From contig JACTNB010000006.1 of the NCBI GenBank assembly GCA_014584345.1, positions 1 through 64,000 on the forward strand: a DNA stretch of 64,000 nt, given 5' to 3'. The notes under the pieces are model-generated. The model was not told the origin of the DNA, searched no databases, and was given only the letters and a program-made list of their open reading frames with translations. Both the position numbers and the translations under genes were made by a program. Source of the stretch: Planctomycetota bacterium. GTDB lineage: Bacteria; Planctomycetota; Planctomycetia; Planctomycetales; Planctomycetaceae. Positions 6,567 through 15,114 of the stretch are shown here, piece after piece. How positions within the stretch are numbered: the stretch's first letter is position 1; the number at the start of each line of letters is the position of its first letter.

Positions 6567-6638
6567 GTGTTGGTACGGGAGTCGAACCCGCAACTTCCAG
6601 ATCCATAATCTGGTGCTCTGCCATTGAGCTAACCAACG
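6567..6638 (-). tRNA. tRNA with anticodon ATG (His-like)
   Basis: On the minus strand a 72-nt cloverleaf folds well: acceptor CGTTGGT with ACCAACA (outer C-A mismatch), D-arm AGCTC..GAGC, anticodon arm CCAGA-TTATGGA-TCTGG, T-arm GCGGG-TTCGACT-CCCGT. The anticodon is ATG, which would read the His codon CAT. Bacterial His tRNAs normally use GTG plus an extra 5' G, so A34 is very unusual. It could be a mutated gene or a specialised island-borne tRNA. Confidence 0.6.
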
Positions 6639-6839
6639 TCGATGTTCCCTGGTCAGATCCCATTCACGGAACAGGCAGTGCCAAACCCTGCCGGGTGACC
6701 GGCATGCCGCTGGACAGACAACATCAACGGACGGGAGAGAGACAATCGAAAAGTGGCAATTGTTCGCTAACAGGAATCTTGATTTGCAAATCAACGAAAG
6801 AGATAATTTCACGATCAATTCAGGAGCCCTACTCACCCA

Positions 6840-7811
6840 ATGCAACACGTTCTTTTCGCCCAAGTTGCTCGGCCGCGTGACTGGTTTCTTCTGCTGATCG
6901 CAGGAGTCATCCTGTTGTTTGCTCTTTCGCTGTTGCTTGAGGCTCTGGGGCTGCCGCACCCATTTCCGAGCAAATCCAAAAGGGGAGGTTCGCGAACCGG
7001 AAAGCTATGCTATGCAATCATTCTGGGAGCGATGGGATGGTTCTTCATCGCCAAGGAACTTGGGTTGCCGTTTGCGGGGCCAGGGCCAGTATTGGTACGT
7101 GATCTCGTCACGCAGATTGCTGTGCTTGGCTTGATTATGTTGACGTGGTTTGGTGTTACGCTGACATTAAGGGGATTGCGATCGTCAGAAAACGCCGAAG
7201 CGATCGACAATGTCGACGACTATTTGGAACCAGCTGAAACGATCCTCTGGAGGGGACGGCCCGACTATCGTTTGTTCCGCAGCGAAACGTGGGCTGCCTT
7301 CGTGTTTGGGTGTATCTTGATACTGCCCGGTTCTGCGGCCGTCGGATTGACGGTGTTTGGGATCCTGCAGGAAGGTCCAGAACTGACCTTCGCGATCCCA
7401 ATGTTCGCGGGTCTGGGATTCCTGTCCATCGCCGGTTATTTGCTGACCAGCCCGTGGCGAATGCGAAGGGTTGCACAAATCGCCGAATACGCGATCACCG
7501 ATTGCCGAGTACTTCTGGTTCGACCACCGGGATGGTGCCGAAACTGGTTGTTCCCGACGTTGAAACAGTCGTTTTACGAGTACGGTCGCGAGCACGTTTG
7601 CATCCGCCGCCATGAACGACGATCGCGAAAACGAACCGATATTATCTTCGAAACGGAGGTTCATGTTGGCAGCAAGCGAACCCATAACGTTGATATCGGG
7701 CTGATTGGACTGCCTGATTGGGAGGAGGTCGAGCGGATACTTGAACTCCATTTTCCGAAGCTGTCACCCGGTCGTATTGAAGAGACACCGGTGGGAGTCG
7801 AACCCACTTGA
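6840..7811 (+). CDS. Membrane protein with PH-like (YdbS-type) domain
   Basis: A 323-residue membrane protein. Hydrophobic segments lie at about residues 16-37, 58-75, 90-110, 150-175 and 180-200. Between the third and fourth is GEKVLW-like EPAETILWRGRPDYRLF, and after the last comes YAITDCRVLLVRP. This pattern is typical of bacterial PH-domain membrane proteins, which sit at the cytoplasmic face and have poorly defined roles. The final ten residues (EETPVGVEPT) are encoded by the antisense of the tRNA-Cys gene, so the CDS and tRNA overlap convergently by 29 bases. The natural C-terminus may once have been elsewhere. Confidence 0.75.
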   Translation: MQHVLFAQVARPRDWFLLLIAGVILLFALSLLLEALGLPHPFPSKSKRGGSRTGKLCYAIILGAMGWFFIAKELGLPFAGPGPVLVRDLVTQIAVLGLIMLTWFGVTLTLRGLRSSENAEAIDNVDDYLEPAETILWRGRPDYRLFRSETWAAFVFGCILILPGSAAVGLTVFGILQEGPELTFAIPMFAGLGFLSIAGYLLTSPWRMRRVAQIAEYAITDCRVLLVRPPGWCRNWLFPTLKQSFYEYGREHVCIRRHERRSRKRTDIIFETEVHVGSKRTHNVDIGLIGLPDWEEVERILELHFPKLSPGRIEETPVGVEPT

Positions 7812-7854
7812 GACTGCTTTGCAGGCAGCCGCCTGACCGTCTGGCTCCAGCGTC
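7783..7854 (-). tRNA. tRNA-Cys (GCA)
   Basis: On the minus strand: acceptor GACGCTG with CGGTGTC (two wobbles), D-arm GCC..GGC, anticodon arm GCTGC-CTGCAAA-GCAGT with anticodon GCA, T-arm GTGGG-TTCGACT-CCCAC, discriminator T. The length is 72 nt and CCA is not encoded. Position 8 is G rather than T. The 3' half overlaps, antisense, the end of the upstream membrane-protein gene. Confidence 0.8.
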
Positions 7855-8251
7855 AGCAAAAAAGTGTCCTCGCCAGGAGTCGGACCGTGTCTCGCCGAGT
7901 GCGGCCGTTCGTAGTTGTACCACCTCCCCGGAAGGGACCCTCTTCGAACTCTGAACAAAGCAGGGAACAGCATGTCAAGCGGTCATTACGAATGTGATGA
8001 GAGCCGGGCACGAGTCACACAGGTTTTGAGGTGATTAAATGTCGTGGACGAATGTGATTCACGAGTGGAGTGACGTTCAGGTTCCTCTTGATGCCGATCC
8101 TCATGTCGCCCGAGAATGCGATTTCCCGCCAACACGAGAATTCGCCGCAGAATTGCGAATGTCGGCAGTTCTCGGTAATTTCTTATTCGTGAGGAGTGAG
8201 CAGGCAGCATTTTGACTCGGTGGTTCCGTGCTGGGATCACTGGGAGGATCG
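7855..8251. other. Intergenic stretch with a further tRNA-like relic
   Basis: On the minus strand at about 7866-7945 a T-arm-like TCCGACT loop is followed by CGAGGAC, with GTCC as possible 5' partner. The rest does not fold as a tRNA. No gene is recognised between 7950 and 8251. Confidence 0.3.
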
Positions 8252-8926
8252 ATGTTTGGTCGGCGAGCGCAATTTGGAAGACGCTTGTTCCGCAGGCTGG
8301 TTGGCTTGGTGGTTCTTGTGTCTGTTTGCGCGTCGTTCTTTCCGCTCCCTGTCGGAACGGTACCACCGCGTGGCAAGGATCAGTCTGAGCCGTTCCCCTG
8401 TCAAAACAGGCCTTGCGGATGCGCTTCTGCTGATCAATGCTGGAAGCAATGCTGCTGTTTCACGAACGCTGAAAAGCTTGTCTGGGCGAAGGCAAATGGC
8501 GTGACTCCCCCGCAGTTTGTCGTCGATGCTGCTAGGGCTGAGTCATCCGCGAAAGTCGTCAAAGATGAGGCTTCGAGAAAGAAGCTTTGTCCACACTGCA
8601 CGAAGTCAGCCATCAGTGAACACTCACTTGCCTGCCACCAGGCTTCGAGCAAATCGGAGTGTTGTTCAACTTCCGGACGCGATCAACAACATCGGGATGG
8701 AGAGCAGGCACAACCGGAAGAGGACTCGACTCGATTCGTCATCGGAATCGAGATGATGAAGTGTCGAGGTCAGGGACTTTTCTGGAATTCTCTTCCCTGG
8801 GCCGTGATCCCGGTGGCCCATGTCCCTGAGTTTCAAAGCGACCTCGGAAGTTGGGATCGCCCTCAGTCCGCTGTCGCGGCCTCGATTGCTGCTGAGCCGC
8901 CTGAGCCTCCGCCAAAATTGGCGTGA
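8252..8926 (+). CDS. Cys-rich exported hypothetical protein
   Basis: A 224-residue protein with a basic N-terminus (FGRRAQFGRRLFRRL), then one hydrophobic segment (VGLVVLVSVCASFF), so it is anchored or exported. After it comes a dense Cys cluster, PCQNRPCGCASADQCW then KQCCCF, and a second set (CPHC, CHQ, ECC) further on. I recognise this Cys pattern as recurring in planctomycete proteins but know no function. Metal binding is an inference. ATG 8252 has GGGAGG 4 bases upstream; a GTG at 8228 is the alternative. It heads a run of same-strand exported proteins up to 13.8 kb. Confidence 0.7.
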   Translation: MFGRRAQFGRRLFRRLVGLVVLVSVCASFFPLPVGTVPPRGKDQSEPFPCQNRPCGCASADQCWKQCCCFTNAEKLVWAKANGVTPPQFVVDAARAESSAKVVKDEASRKKLCPHCTKSAISEHSLACHQASSKSECCSTSGRDQQHRDGEQAQPEEDSTRFVIGIEMMKCRGQGLFWNSLPWAVIPVAHVPEFQSDLGSWDRPQSAVAASIAAEPPEPPPKLA

Positions 8927-9251
8927 ATGCCGCTTTCCGATCGATTCTCGATTGAATCCGAATCCGTCCCTGATTCGCCATTGCGGCAATCGGCTGCGCT
9001 GCATGCAGTGCAGTTCTGCGCGGCTTGTGTTCGCACGCTCACGCGGGGTTCGGCTCGCTCCTTACAAGGCTGGTTGAGAAACCTGTTGTGAGCGTGCCAT
9101 CACCGGTCGCGCGGTCGTGTCGATTCAATCGACGATCCATATCCCACTGTGCCCTCGCGCATTCAGGCTCTCCCTGCGCGCACTCGCTTAATGCGAGACG
9201 GCACCGTTGACCGTCATTCAAACATTCACGCAACAGCGAAAGACTTAGAGT
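8927..9251. other. Intergenic region, upstream of DUF1559 pair
   Basis: No gene is recognised. A small perfect hairpin CTCGC-TTAAT-GCGAG lies at 9183-9197, about 55 bases before the first prepilin-like gene. It lacks a T-run, so it is not a clear terminator. No convincing promoter is seen. Confidence 0.3.
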
Positions 9252-10253
9252 ATGAATAGCTTTTGCAAATTATCGCGAACAAAGCGTCGCGGTTTCACGC
9301 TCATCGAGCTACTGGTTGTTATCGCGATCATCGCCATACTTGTGGCATTGCTCTTACCTGCGGTGCAGCAAGCCCGCGAAGCGGCTAGAAGGACCAGTTG
9401 CAAAAACAATTTGAAGCAGTTGGGGCTTGCGCTGCACAACTACGAATCCTCACACCGCGTTTTCCCGCCCGGGTCGCTTGGGTTTCCGTATGTTTGGTCC
9501 GCCCATGCGCAGTTATTGCCCTACGTGGAACAAGGCTCCTTGCAAGGCAATTTGAACTTTGATGTGCCGCCACTCAATGCGTTCAACGTCGGTGGTTTTG
9601 ATGCTGTGGAAGTCAATAAGAATGACCTCGCGGCTCAGGTCCGTTTACCTCTGATGCTGTGTCCCAGCGATAAGGACGCTGTTCCCGGTTCGAATTATGG
9701 AGGCATTAGCTACCCCGCGTGTGCAGGATCTGGCGTGAACGGGTCGTCCGCGGCGGACGATGGCAGCATCTCCAACGCGGACGGAATCATTTTCTCCTTC
9801 TCCAAGATGGGCTTTCGCGATGTCGTGGACGGCACCAGTAATACCGTTGCATTCGGGGAACAGTTAATTGGTGACGGCCAGAATAGCGCACCGAATGGTC
9901 AGGATTTTCGACATCGGGTTGTCGAACTCCCTACTGGAACGCAAACGACGCCCGCAGCGTGTGCGGTCGGCAGTGCACCCGCCTGGTCGGGACAGCGTGG
10001 AGCGAAATGGATCAACGGTCACCTGGCAGACACCATGTATAACCACTGGTATGGTCCCAACTCCAAAGAGTTTCCGGATTGCCAGAACGGCTTACACAAT
10101 TTCGCATTAGTGAGTGCCCGCAGCGCGCATACGGGAGGCGTGCAAATCGCACTTGTCGACGGCAGCGTGAGATTTGTCAGCGACAGCATCGATCTTGCAA
10201 TCTGGAGGTCTCTAGCCACACGTCAAGGTGGGGAGGTGATTGGTGAGTTCTAA
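9252..10253 (+). CDS. DUF1559 prepilin-like protein
   Basis: A 333-residue DUF1559 protein. The N-terminal type III/prepilin signal is RRGFTLIELLVVIAIIAI (residues 14-31), followed by LLPAVQQAREAARR; cleavage is expected before the Phe of GFTLIE. The C-terminal part has the family's HTGGVQIALVDGSVRFV motif. These pseudopilin-like proteins are greatly expanded in planctomycetes and lie on the cell surface or periplasmic side; individual roles are unknown. It is followed 52 bases later by a second DUF1559 gene whose N-terminal DNA is nearly identical, indicating duplication. Confidence 0.9.
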   Translation: MNSFCKLSRTKRRGFTLIELLVVIAIIAILVALLLPAVQQAREAARRTSCKNNLKQLGLALHNYESSHRVFPPGSLGFPYVWSAHAQLLPYVEQGSLQGNLNFDVPPLNAFNVGGFDAVEVNKNDLAAQVRLPLMLCPSDKDAVPGSNYGGISYPACAGSGVNGSSAADDGSISNADGIIFSFSKMGFRDVVDGTSNTVAFGEQLIGDGQNSAPNGQDFRHRVVELPTGTQTTPAACAVGSAPAWSGQRGAKWINGHLADTMYNHWYGPNSKEFPDCQNGLHNFALVSARSAHTGGVQIALVDGSVRFVSDSIDLAIWRSLATRQGGEVIGEF

Positions 10254-10305
10254 ACAGGATGATTGTATTCGATTTGTTGACGCATTTATTTAAGGAACAG
10301 TTATC

Positions 10306-11226
<921 letters not shown>

Positions 11227-11310
11227 AATTGCGACGTCCACAGCAACGAACTTGGCCAACATCACACGTCGGTTCAACCAGCAACAGTTTTCAGTTTACG
11301 GGAGCTAAAG

Positions 11311-12075
11311 TTGAAGTTCACATTCCCATCACGACACATCGTTCTTGCATTGGCACTGTTTGCAAGTACAGCGTCAGGCGAAGAGAATACTTCGTCCGTC
11401 GGTCCTCCGCAGGTGATGACTTTTGGAGAGATGCGGCTCGCCATTGGACAACAACAGCACCAGGGGAGGGTTGTGCTTCGGGAACTGATCGGTCGAAAGC
11501 ACTTTTACGGTGTGGGGGCTCTGGCTGGCCTCAATGGCGAGATCACCATTCGAGATAGCGAGGTCTTGATCAGCAGCGTTGACGCCGGAAAACCCCAACC
11601 CGTCGATTTCGACAAGGGTCCGTCTCAGGCCACACTGTTGGCAGGTGCCTACGTCTCGGAATGGTCGGAACACAACGTTCCGATGGACGTGACTTCCAAT
11701 GATCTTGAGGAGTTTATTCGCCAGACGGCCGAGCGCGCCGGTCTGGATACAACACGTCCGTTTGTCTTCAGAATTGACGGCGAGTTTCAGAACGTTCGTT
11801 TACACATCATCAATGGTGCCTGTCCAGTGCATGCTCGCGTTCACGGTCTGGAGTTGCCAGTTGATGCTAAACCGTATGAAGCCAGGTTCACACGTGTTCG
11901 AGGCATGGTGATCGGCATCTACGCCAAAGATGCAGTAGGCAAACTGACACATCCTGGCACTTCCGCGCACATGCATTTGATCTTCAAAGATGATGCCCGC
12001 GGCATCGAATTGACGGGGCACGTTGAGAAAATCGAGATTAGTAAGGAAGCGTTGCTCCAACTTCCGCAGCGTTGA
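11311..12075 (+). CDS. Secreted acetolactate-decarboxylase-like protein
   Basis: A 254-residue protein with TTG start at 11311 (GGGAGC upstream) and a signal peptide ending near residue 23 (SGEE). The body matches the alpha-acetolactate decarboxylase fold: TFGEMRLAIGQQQHQG, then HFYGVGALAGLNGEITI, and the metal-binding triad AHMHLIF (His220, His222) plus GHVEKI (His237). The cytoplasmic enzyme converts acetolactate to acetoin. Here export makes that role doubtful, and such planctomycete homologues may act on other substrates (inference). It lies in a run with a DUF4198 protein and a redoxin. Confidence 0.75.
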   Translation: MKFTFPSRHIVLALALFASTASGEENTSSVGPPQVMTFGEMRLAIGQQQHQGRVVLRELIGRKHFYGVGALAGLNGEITIRDSEVLISSVDAGKPQPVDFDKGPSQATLLAGAYVSEWSEHNVPMDVTSNDLEEFIRQTAERAGLDTTRPFVFRIDGEFQNVRLHIINGACPVHARVHGLELPVDAKPYEARFTRVRGMVIGIYAKDAVGKLTHPGTSAHMHLIFKDDARGIELTGHVEKIEISKEALLQLPQR

Positions 12076-12178
12076 GGAGCTTCCGGTTCGCCTGTGAATT
12101 CCTGCGATACAAGCATCGCCAGTGAACACACTTCAAGCTGTTTTGTAAGTATTTAATAACCCTATGTAAGGTTTTGTC

Positions 12179-12991
12179 ATGAAAAGTCTGACGACTGTCG
12201 CACTGTTGTCCCTCACCGTCAGTTCTGCCGCTGCCCACGATACCTGGGTCGAAGTGAACACCCCTGAGGTTCGTGAAGGCAACATCGTGCACGTGGATCT
12301 GAAACTGGGTAATCACGGGAATGACCACCGCGACTTTAAGTTGCACAGCTTAATTACGCTGGATCATGCCACGTTGAATGTCAATATGCCTTGTGGCTGT
12401 GAGGTCGATCTCAAGCCAAACGTGATCGGGACTGCCTACGAGGAAAAGCAGGGATATTGGACAGCCCGGTATACGACAACCAAACCTGGACTGCATGTTG
12501 TTTCGCATGAACTCGACACACTTCATGGAAAAATTCGAGCGATCAAGAGCGCGAAAACCTATTTCGTTGTGGGGCCGAACCCCACAGCGACCAAAGGGCC
12601 GTTGATGCGCTGTGACCGTCCACTGGGGCATCCGCTGGAACTGGTTCCGCTCACGAACCCCGTCACCGAGAGTGGCCCCAACAAACCGATTCGCGTACGC
12701 GTGCTGTTTGAAAGGCAACCCTTGGCCAATGCCCGTGTGACGTTCATTCCACGTGGTCAGCAACTCGCAGAGGGCTTCGACGAAACGCATGAGCGCATGA
12801 CCGATGCTAAGGGCGAAGCTGAGTTCACACCCACGGAAGCCAACGTGATTCTCGTCGTCATTCACCATCGCGAGCCTGAGCGTTCGGGTGATGGTTATGA
12901 CAGCACAGCCTACTCAGCCACGCTGACCGTCGCCGTCCCACAAGTCCCGTTTCCACCTGTCGCTGGCAACAGTGCCGCCACAGCCCGATAA
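12179..12991 (+). CDS. DUF4198 exported protein
   Basis: A 270-residue protein with a signal peptide (cleavage near AAAHDTWVE), the usual start of mature DUF4198 proteins: AHDTWV(E), then a beta-sandwich. It is related to the periplasmic component associated with nickel/cobalt uptake systems, although no transporter is nearby. Residues PCGCEV near position 66 are unusual and might bind metal. The central part carries FVVGPNP; the C-terminal domain contains GFDETHERMTDAKGEAEFTP, a typical Ig-like turn. It is only 11 bases ahead of the redoxin gene and almost certainly co-transcribed with it. Confidence 0.8.
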   Translation: MKSLTTVALLSLTVSSAAAHDTWVEVNTPEVREGNIVHVDLKLGNHGNDHRDFKLHSLITLDHATLNVNMPCGCEVDLKPNVIGTAYEEKQGYWTARYTTTKPGLHVVSHELDTLHGKIRAIKSAKTYFVVGPNPTATKGPLMRCDRPLGHPLELVPLTNPVTESGPNKPIRVRVLFERQPLANARVTFIPRGQQLAEGFDETHERMTDAKGEAEFTPTEANVILVVIHHREPERSGDGYDSTAYSATLTVAVPQVPFPPVAGNSAATAR

Positions 12992-13002
12992 GTGAGCGAA
13001 TT

Positions 13003-13833
13003 ATGTCCAATAGCAACAGGTCAAGGTCGATGAGTCAGTCGAAAAAGGCAGATCGTCAGCAGCGAAGCGCAGCAACAAAGGCTTTCCTTGGCCTGTTGGT
13101 TGGCGTGGGTATCCTTTACGGCGTCGTCCTTGCGTATCACGTGGCGACACCGATTCCTTCAGACGATGGCGCAGAAGCGAGTTGGCTGGAACAGTGTCGA
13201 CAGGTATGCGCCCAGTATGGGCTCGTCTACACCGGTGACATCAAGGTCGATGCCGAGGTGTATCTCGACGCGGTTGAGAGTAAGAAGTTGTCGAGTCCGT
13301 TGGAAGAACTTTTAAATGCCCCGGATTTTCAAAGGGCGGAAACAGAGCAACACCCGCTGATCGGCAAACCGGCTCCCGATTTCACACTGATCAACGCAGA
13401 GGACCAGCCGGTTTCGCTGTCGACAATGAGGGAGCAGGGACCGATCGTGCTGGTCTTTTACTACGGATACAACTGCAGCCACTGTGTCGCCCAGTTGTTC
13501 GCTTTACAGAAAGACTTGGAATACTTCCACGAACTGGGAGCAGAAGTCGTGGCAATCAGTGCAGACAAACCGGAATTCACCCGTGAACAGTATACAGAGT
13601 ACGGTGGATTCATATTCCCGGTTCTATCCGATCCTGACTATGCCGTCTCTGAAGCGTGGGGAGTGTATATGCGTCCCTCGGAATCTCAACAGGAAGACCT
13701 TCTGCACGGCACCTTTGTTATTGACCGCAGCGGCACGGTTGTCTTCGCCAATCGCGGATATCAGCCATTTGTTGACAATCAATCGCTCCTGCAGTGGATT
13801 TCAGGCACATCGTCGCGTCGTGAGATAGAGTAG
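13003..13833 (+). CDS. Membrane-anchored AhpC/TSA-type redoxin
   Basis: A 276-residue protein. The N-terminal membrane anchor (about residues 28-45) is followed by a ~75-residue linker and a thioredoxin-fold domain of the AhpC/TSA (redoxin) family. The domain begins IGKPAPDFTLINAEDQPVSL. The active site is YGYNCSHCVAQL with Cys158 and Cys161; a CxxC is more thioredoxin/TlpA-like than peroxiredoxin-like. It is expected to face outside the cytoplasmic membrane and to reduce or oxidise thiols of exported proteins, perhaps the Cys-rich protein upstream (inference). It is the last gene of the 8.2-13.8 kb run. Confidence 0.85.
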   Translation: MSNSNRSRSMSQSKKADRQQRSAATKAFLGLLVGVGILYGVVLAYHVATPIPSDDGAEASWLEQCRQVCAQYGLVYTGDIKVDAEVYLDAVESKKLSSPLEELLNAPDFQRAETEQHPLIGKPAPDFTLINAEDQPVSLSTMREQGPIVLVFYYGYNCSHCVAQLFALQKDLEYFHELGAEVVAISADKPEFTREQYTEYGGFIFPVLSDPDYAVSEAWGVYMRPSESQQEDLLHGTFVIDRSGTVVFANRGYQPFVDNQSLLQWISGTSSRREIE

Positions 13834-14389
13834 TCCTACTGCGGCAGGCCTCCATCTTGCGCCGAAGTCGTTTTGTCTTTGCCCCGCACAATCCTCACAT
13901 CGAGTGCCCCCATGTCGATCGCCTTGCGCCCTGCCTGACGAGCGTGTTCGCAAAGGATCGCAGACAATGAACCGGCAGAACAGAGAAGCAGATCCCAGTC
14001 GGCGGGGAAGATTTCCCTCCTCCGACGCTGCCACCCCCATCCACATGGCAACTCGCATGCCAACACACATAAACACGTCAATCCCAGGAAATACCCCCCC
14101 GATTCATGGAATGCGACACCGATCTGTTGAAAAATTATGGTTAATACCAAGGCGGGAGCCTGACCTACAGATCTGGGAACATGCGTTCGAAGAAGAGGAG
14201 GATTACGAGGTGGCCCGACAGAGGGGACGGAACGCGATTGATGTGGGTCAGTTGGATCAGAATCTGGCTCGAGGGCGCGATTTCGGTTAAGATTTTGCCT
14301 GATGCTCATTAGAGTTCTGACCGTCGGCCTATTGCCCGGTGTCACGCGGCGGGATTGACCAGCGCCATGGGACGGGAGTTTCCTACCGG
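13834..14389. other. Intergenic region with no certain gene
   Basis: A minus-strand frame through 13836-14100 and a 43-codon + frame (ATG 14181 to TAG 14312, beginning MRSKKRRITRWPDRG) are both open but not recognised; the latter is very basic and Trp-rich. No attC-like site, tRNA or clear terminator is visible. This may be gene remnants plus the promoter of the sigma factor. Confidence 0.35.
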
Positions 14390-14974
14390 ATGAACGAATC
14401 GCACAACGTCACTCAGATCCTGAAGCAGGTCGAAGCGGGAGATCCCTCGTCCGCTGAGGCGTTGTTGCCGATCGTGTATGAGGAACTCCGCCGGGTGGCC
14501 GCCGAGAAACTAACGCAGGAAAAACCTGGACAGACGCTGCAGGCCACAGCGCTGGTCCACGAGGCCTGGCTGAGACTGGTCGACGTGGATTACGTCCAGC
14601 ACTGGTCCAGCCGACGGCATTTCTTCGGAGCGGCCGCAGAGGCGATGCGGCGGATCCTTGTGGACAAGGCCCGCCGTCGGAAGCGCCTTAAACACGGGGG
14701 AGACCGGCAGCAGATCACTATTCAACTGGCAGCGCTGTCGGCCGCTAAGGATGGGGACAGCCTCGTCGAAACTCTTGACGAAGCTCTCAGCCGCTTCGAG
14801 CAGGTTGACGCCGTCGCCTGCGAGTTGGTCAAACTGCGATATTTTGCCGGTCTTTCGTTGGCCGATGCTGGCAAGGCCCTGGAACTGTCATCCCGAACTG
14901 CGGATAGAATCTGGGCTTATGCCAAAGCGTGGCTTTTGCGGGAAATCCAGCGGGAAGCATCTGAGTCGTCGTAA
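14390..14974 (+). CDS. ECF-type RNA polymerase sigma factor
   Basis: A 194-residue sigma factor of the planctomycete ECF subfamily. The region 2 signature ALVHEAWLRLVD and FFGAAAEAMRRILVD lies at residues 58-100, and region 4 at residues 140-185 (YFAGLSLADAGKALEL, then RTADRIWAYAKAWLL). There is no extra C-terminal domain. The start was set at ATG 14390, since upstream codons read as non-conserved. It directs RNA polymerase to a specific promoter set. The adjacent giant kinase 140 bases downstream is the probable upstream signalling partner, an arrangement common in planctomycetes. Confidence 0.88.
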   Translation: MNESHNVTQILKQVEAGDPSSAEALLPIVYEELRRVAAEKLTQEKPGQTLQATALVHEAWLRLVDVDYVQHWSSRRHFFGAAAEAMRRILVDKARRRKRLKHGGDRQQITIQLAALSAAKDGDSLVETLDEALSRFEQVDAVACELVKLRYFAGLSLADAGKALELSSRTADRIWAYAKAWLLREIQREASESS

Positions 14975-15114
14975 ACTCCCCCAAAAAAATCTTTTCCATT
15001 TTTTTGGCGTACTGTTCCAAGGAAAATCGCCACGGTTTCAGAGACGGCAGATTCCCGCTTTTTTACGACCCACGACAGCCAACTGACGGGTACAAGCCAC
15101 GGCAGGACAACAAA

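Noticed and set aside
13836..14345. A minus-strand 169-codon frame between redoxin and sigma factor
   Set aside because: No family match, mixed composition and no ribosome site. Only its last ~40 codons look protein-like, so it is kept as an unassigned region.
15004..15114. Upstream in-frame start for the giant kinase
   Set aside because: The extra 37 residues are unlike the family, whereas ATG 15115 gives the usual MNERDIF start and overlaps no other signal.
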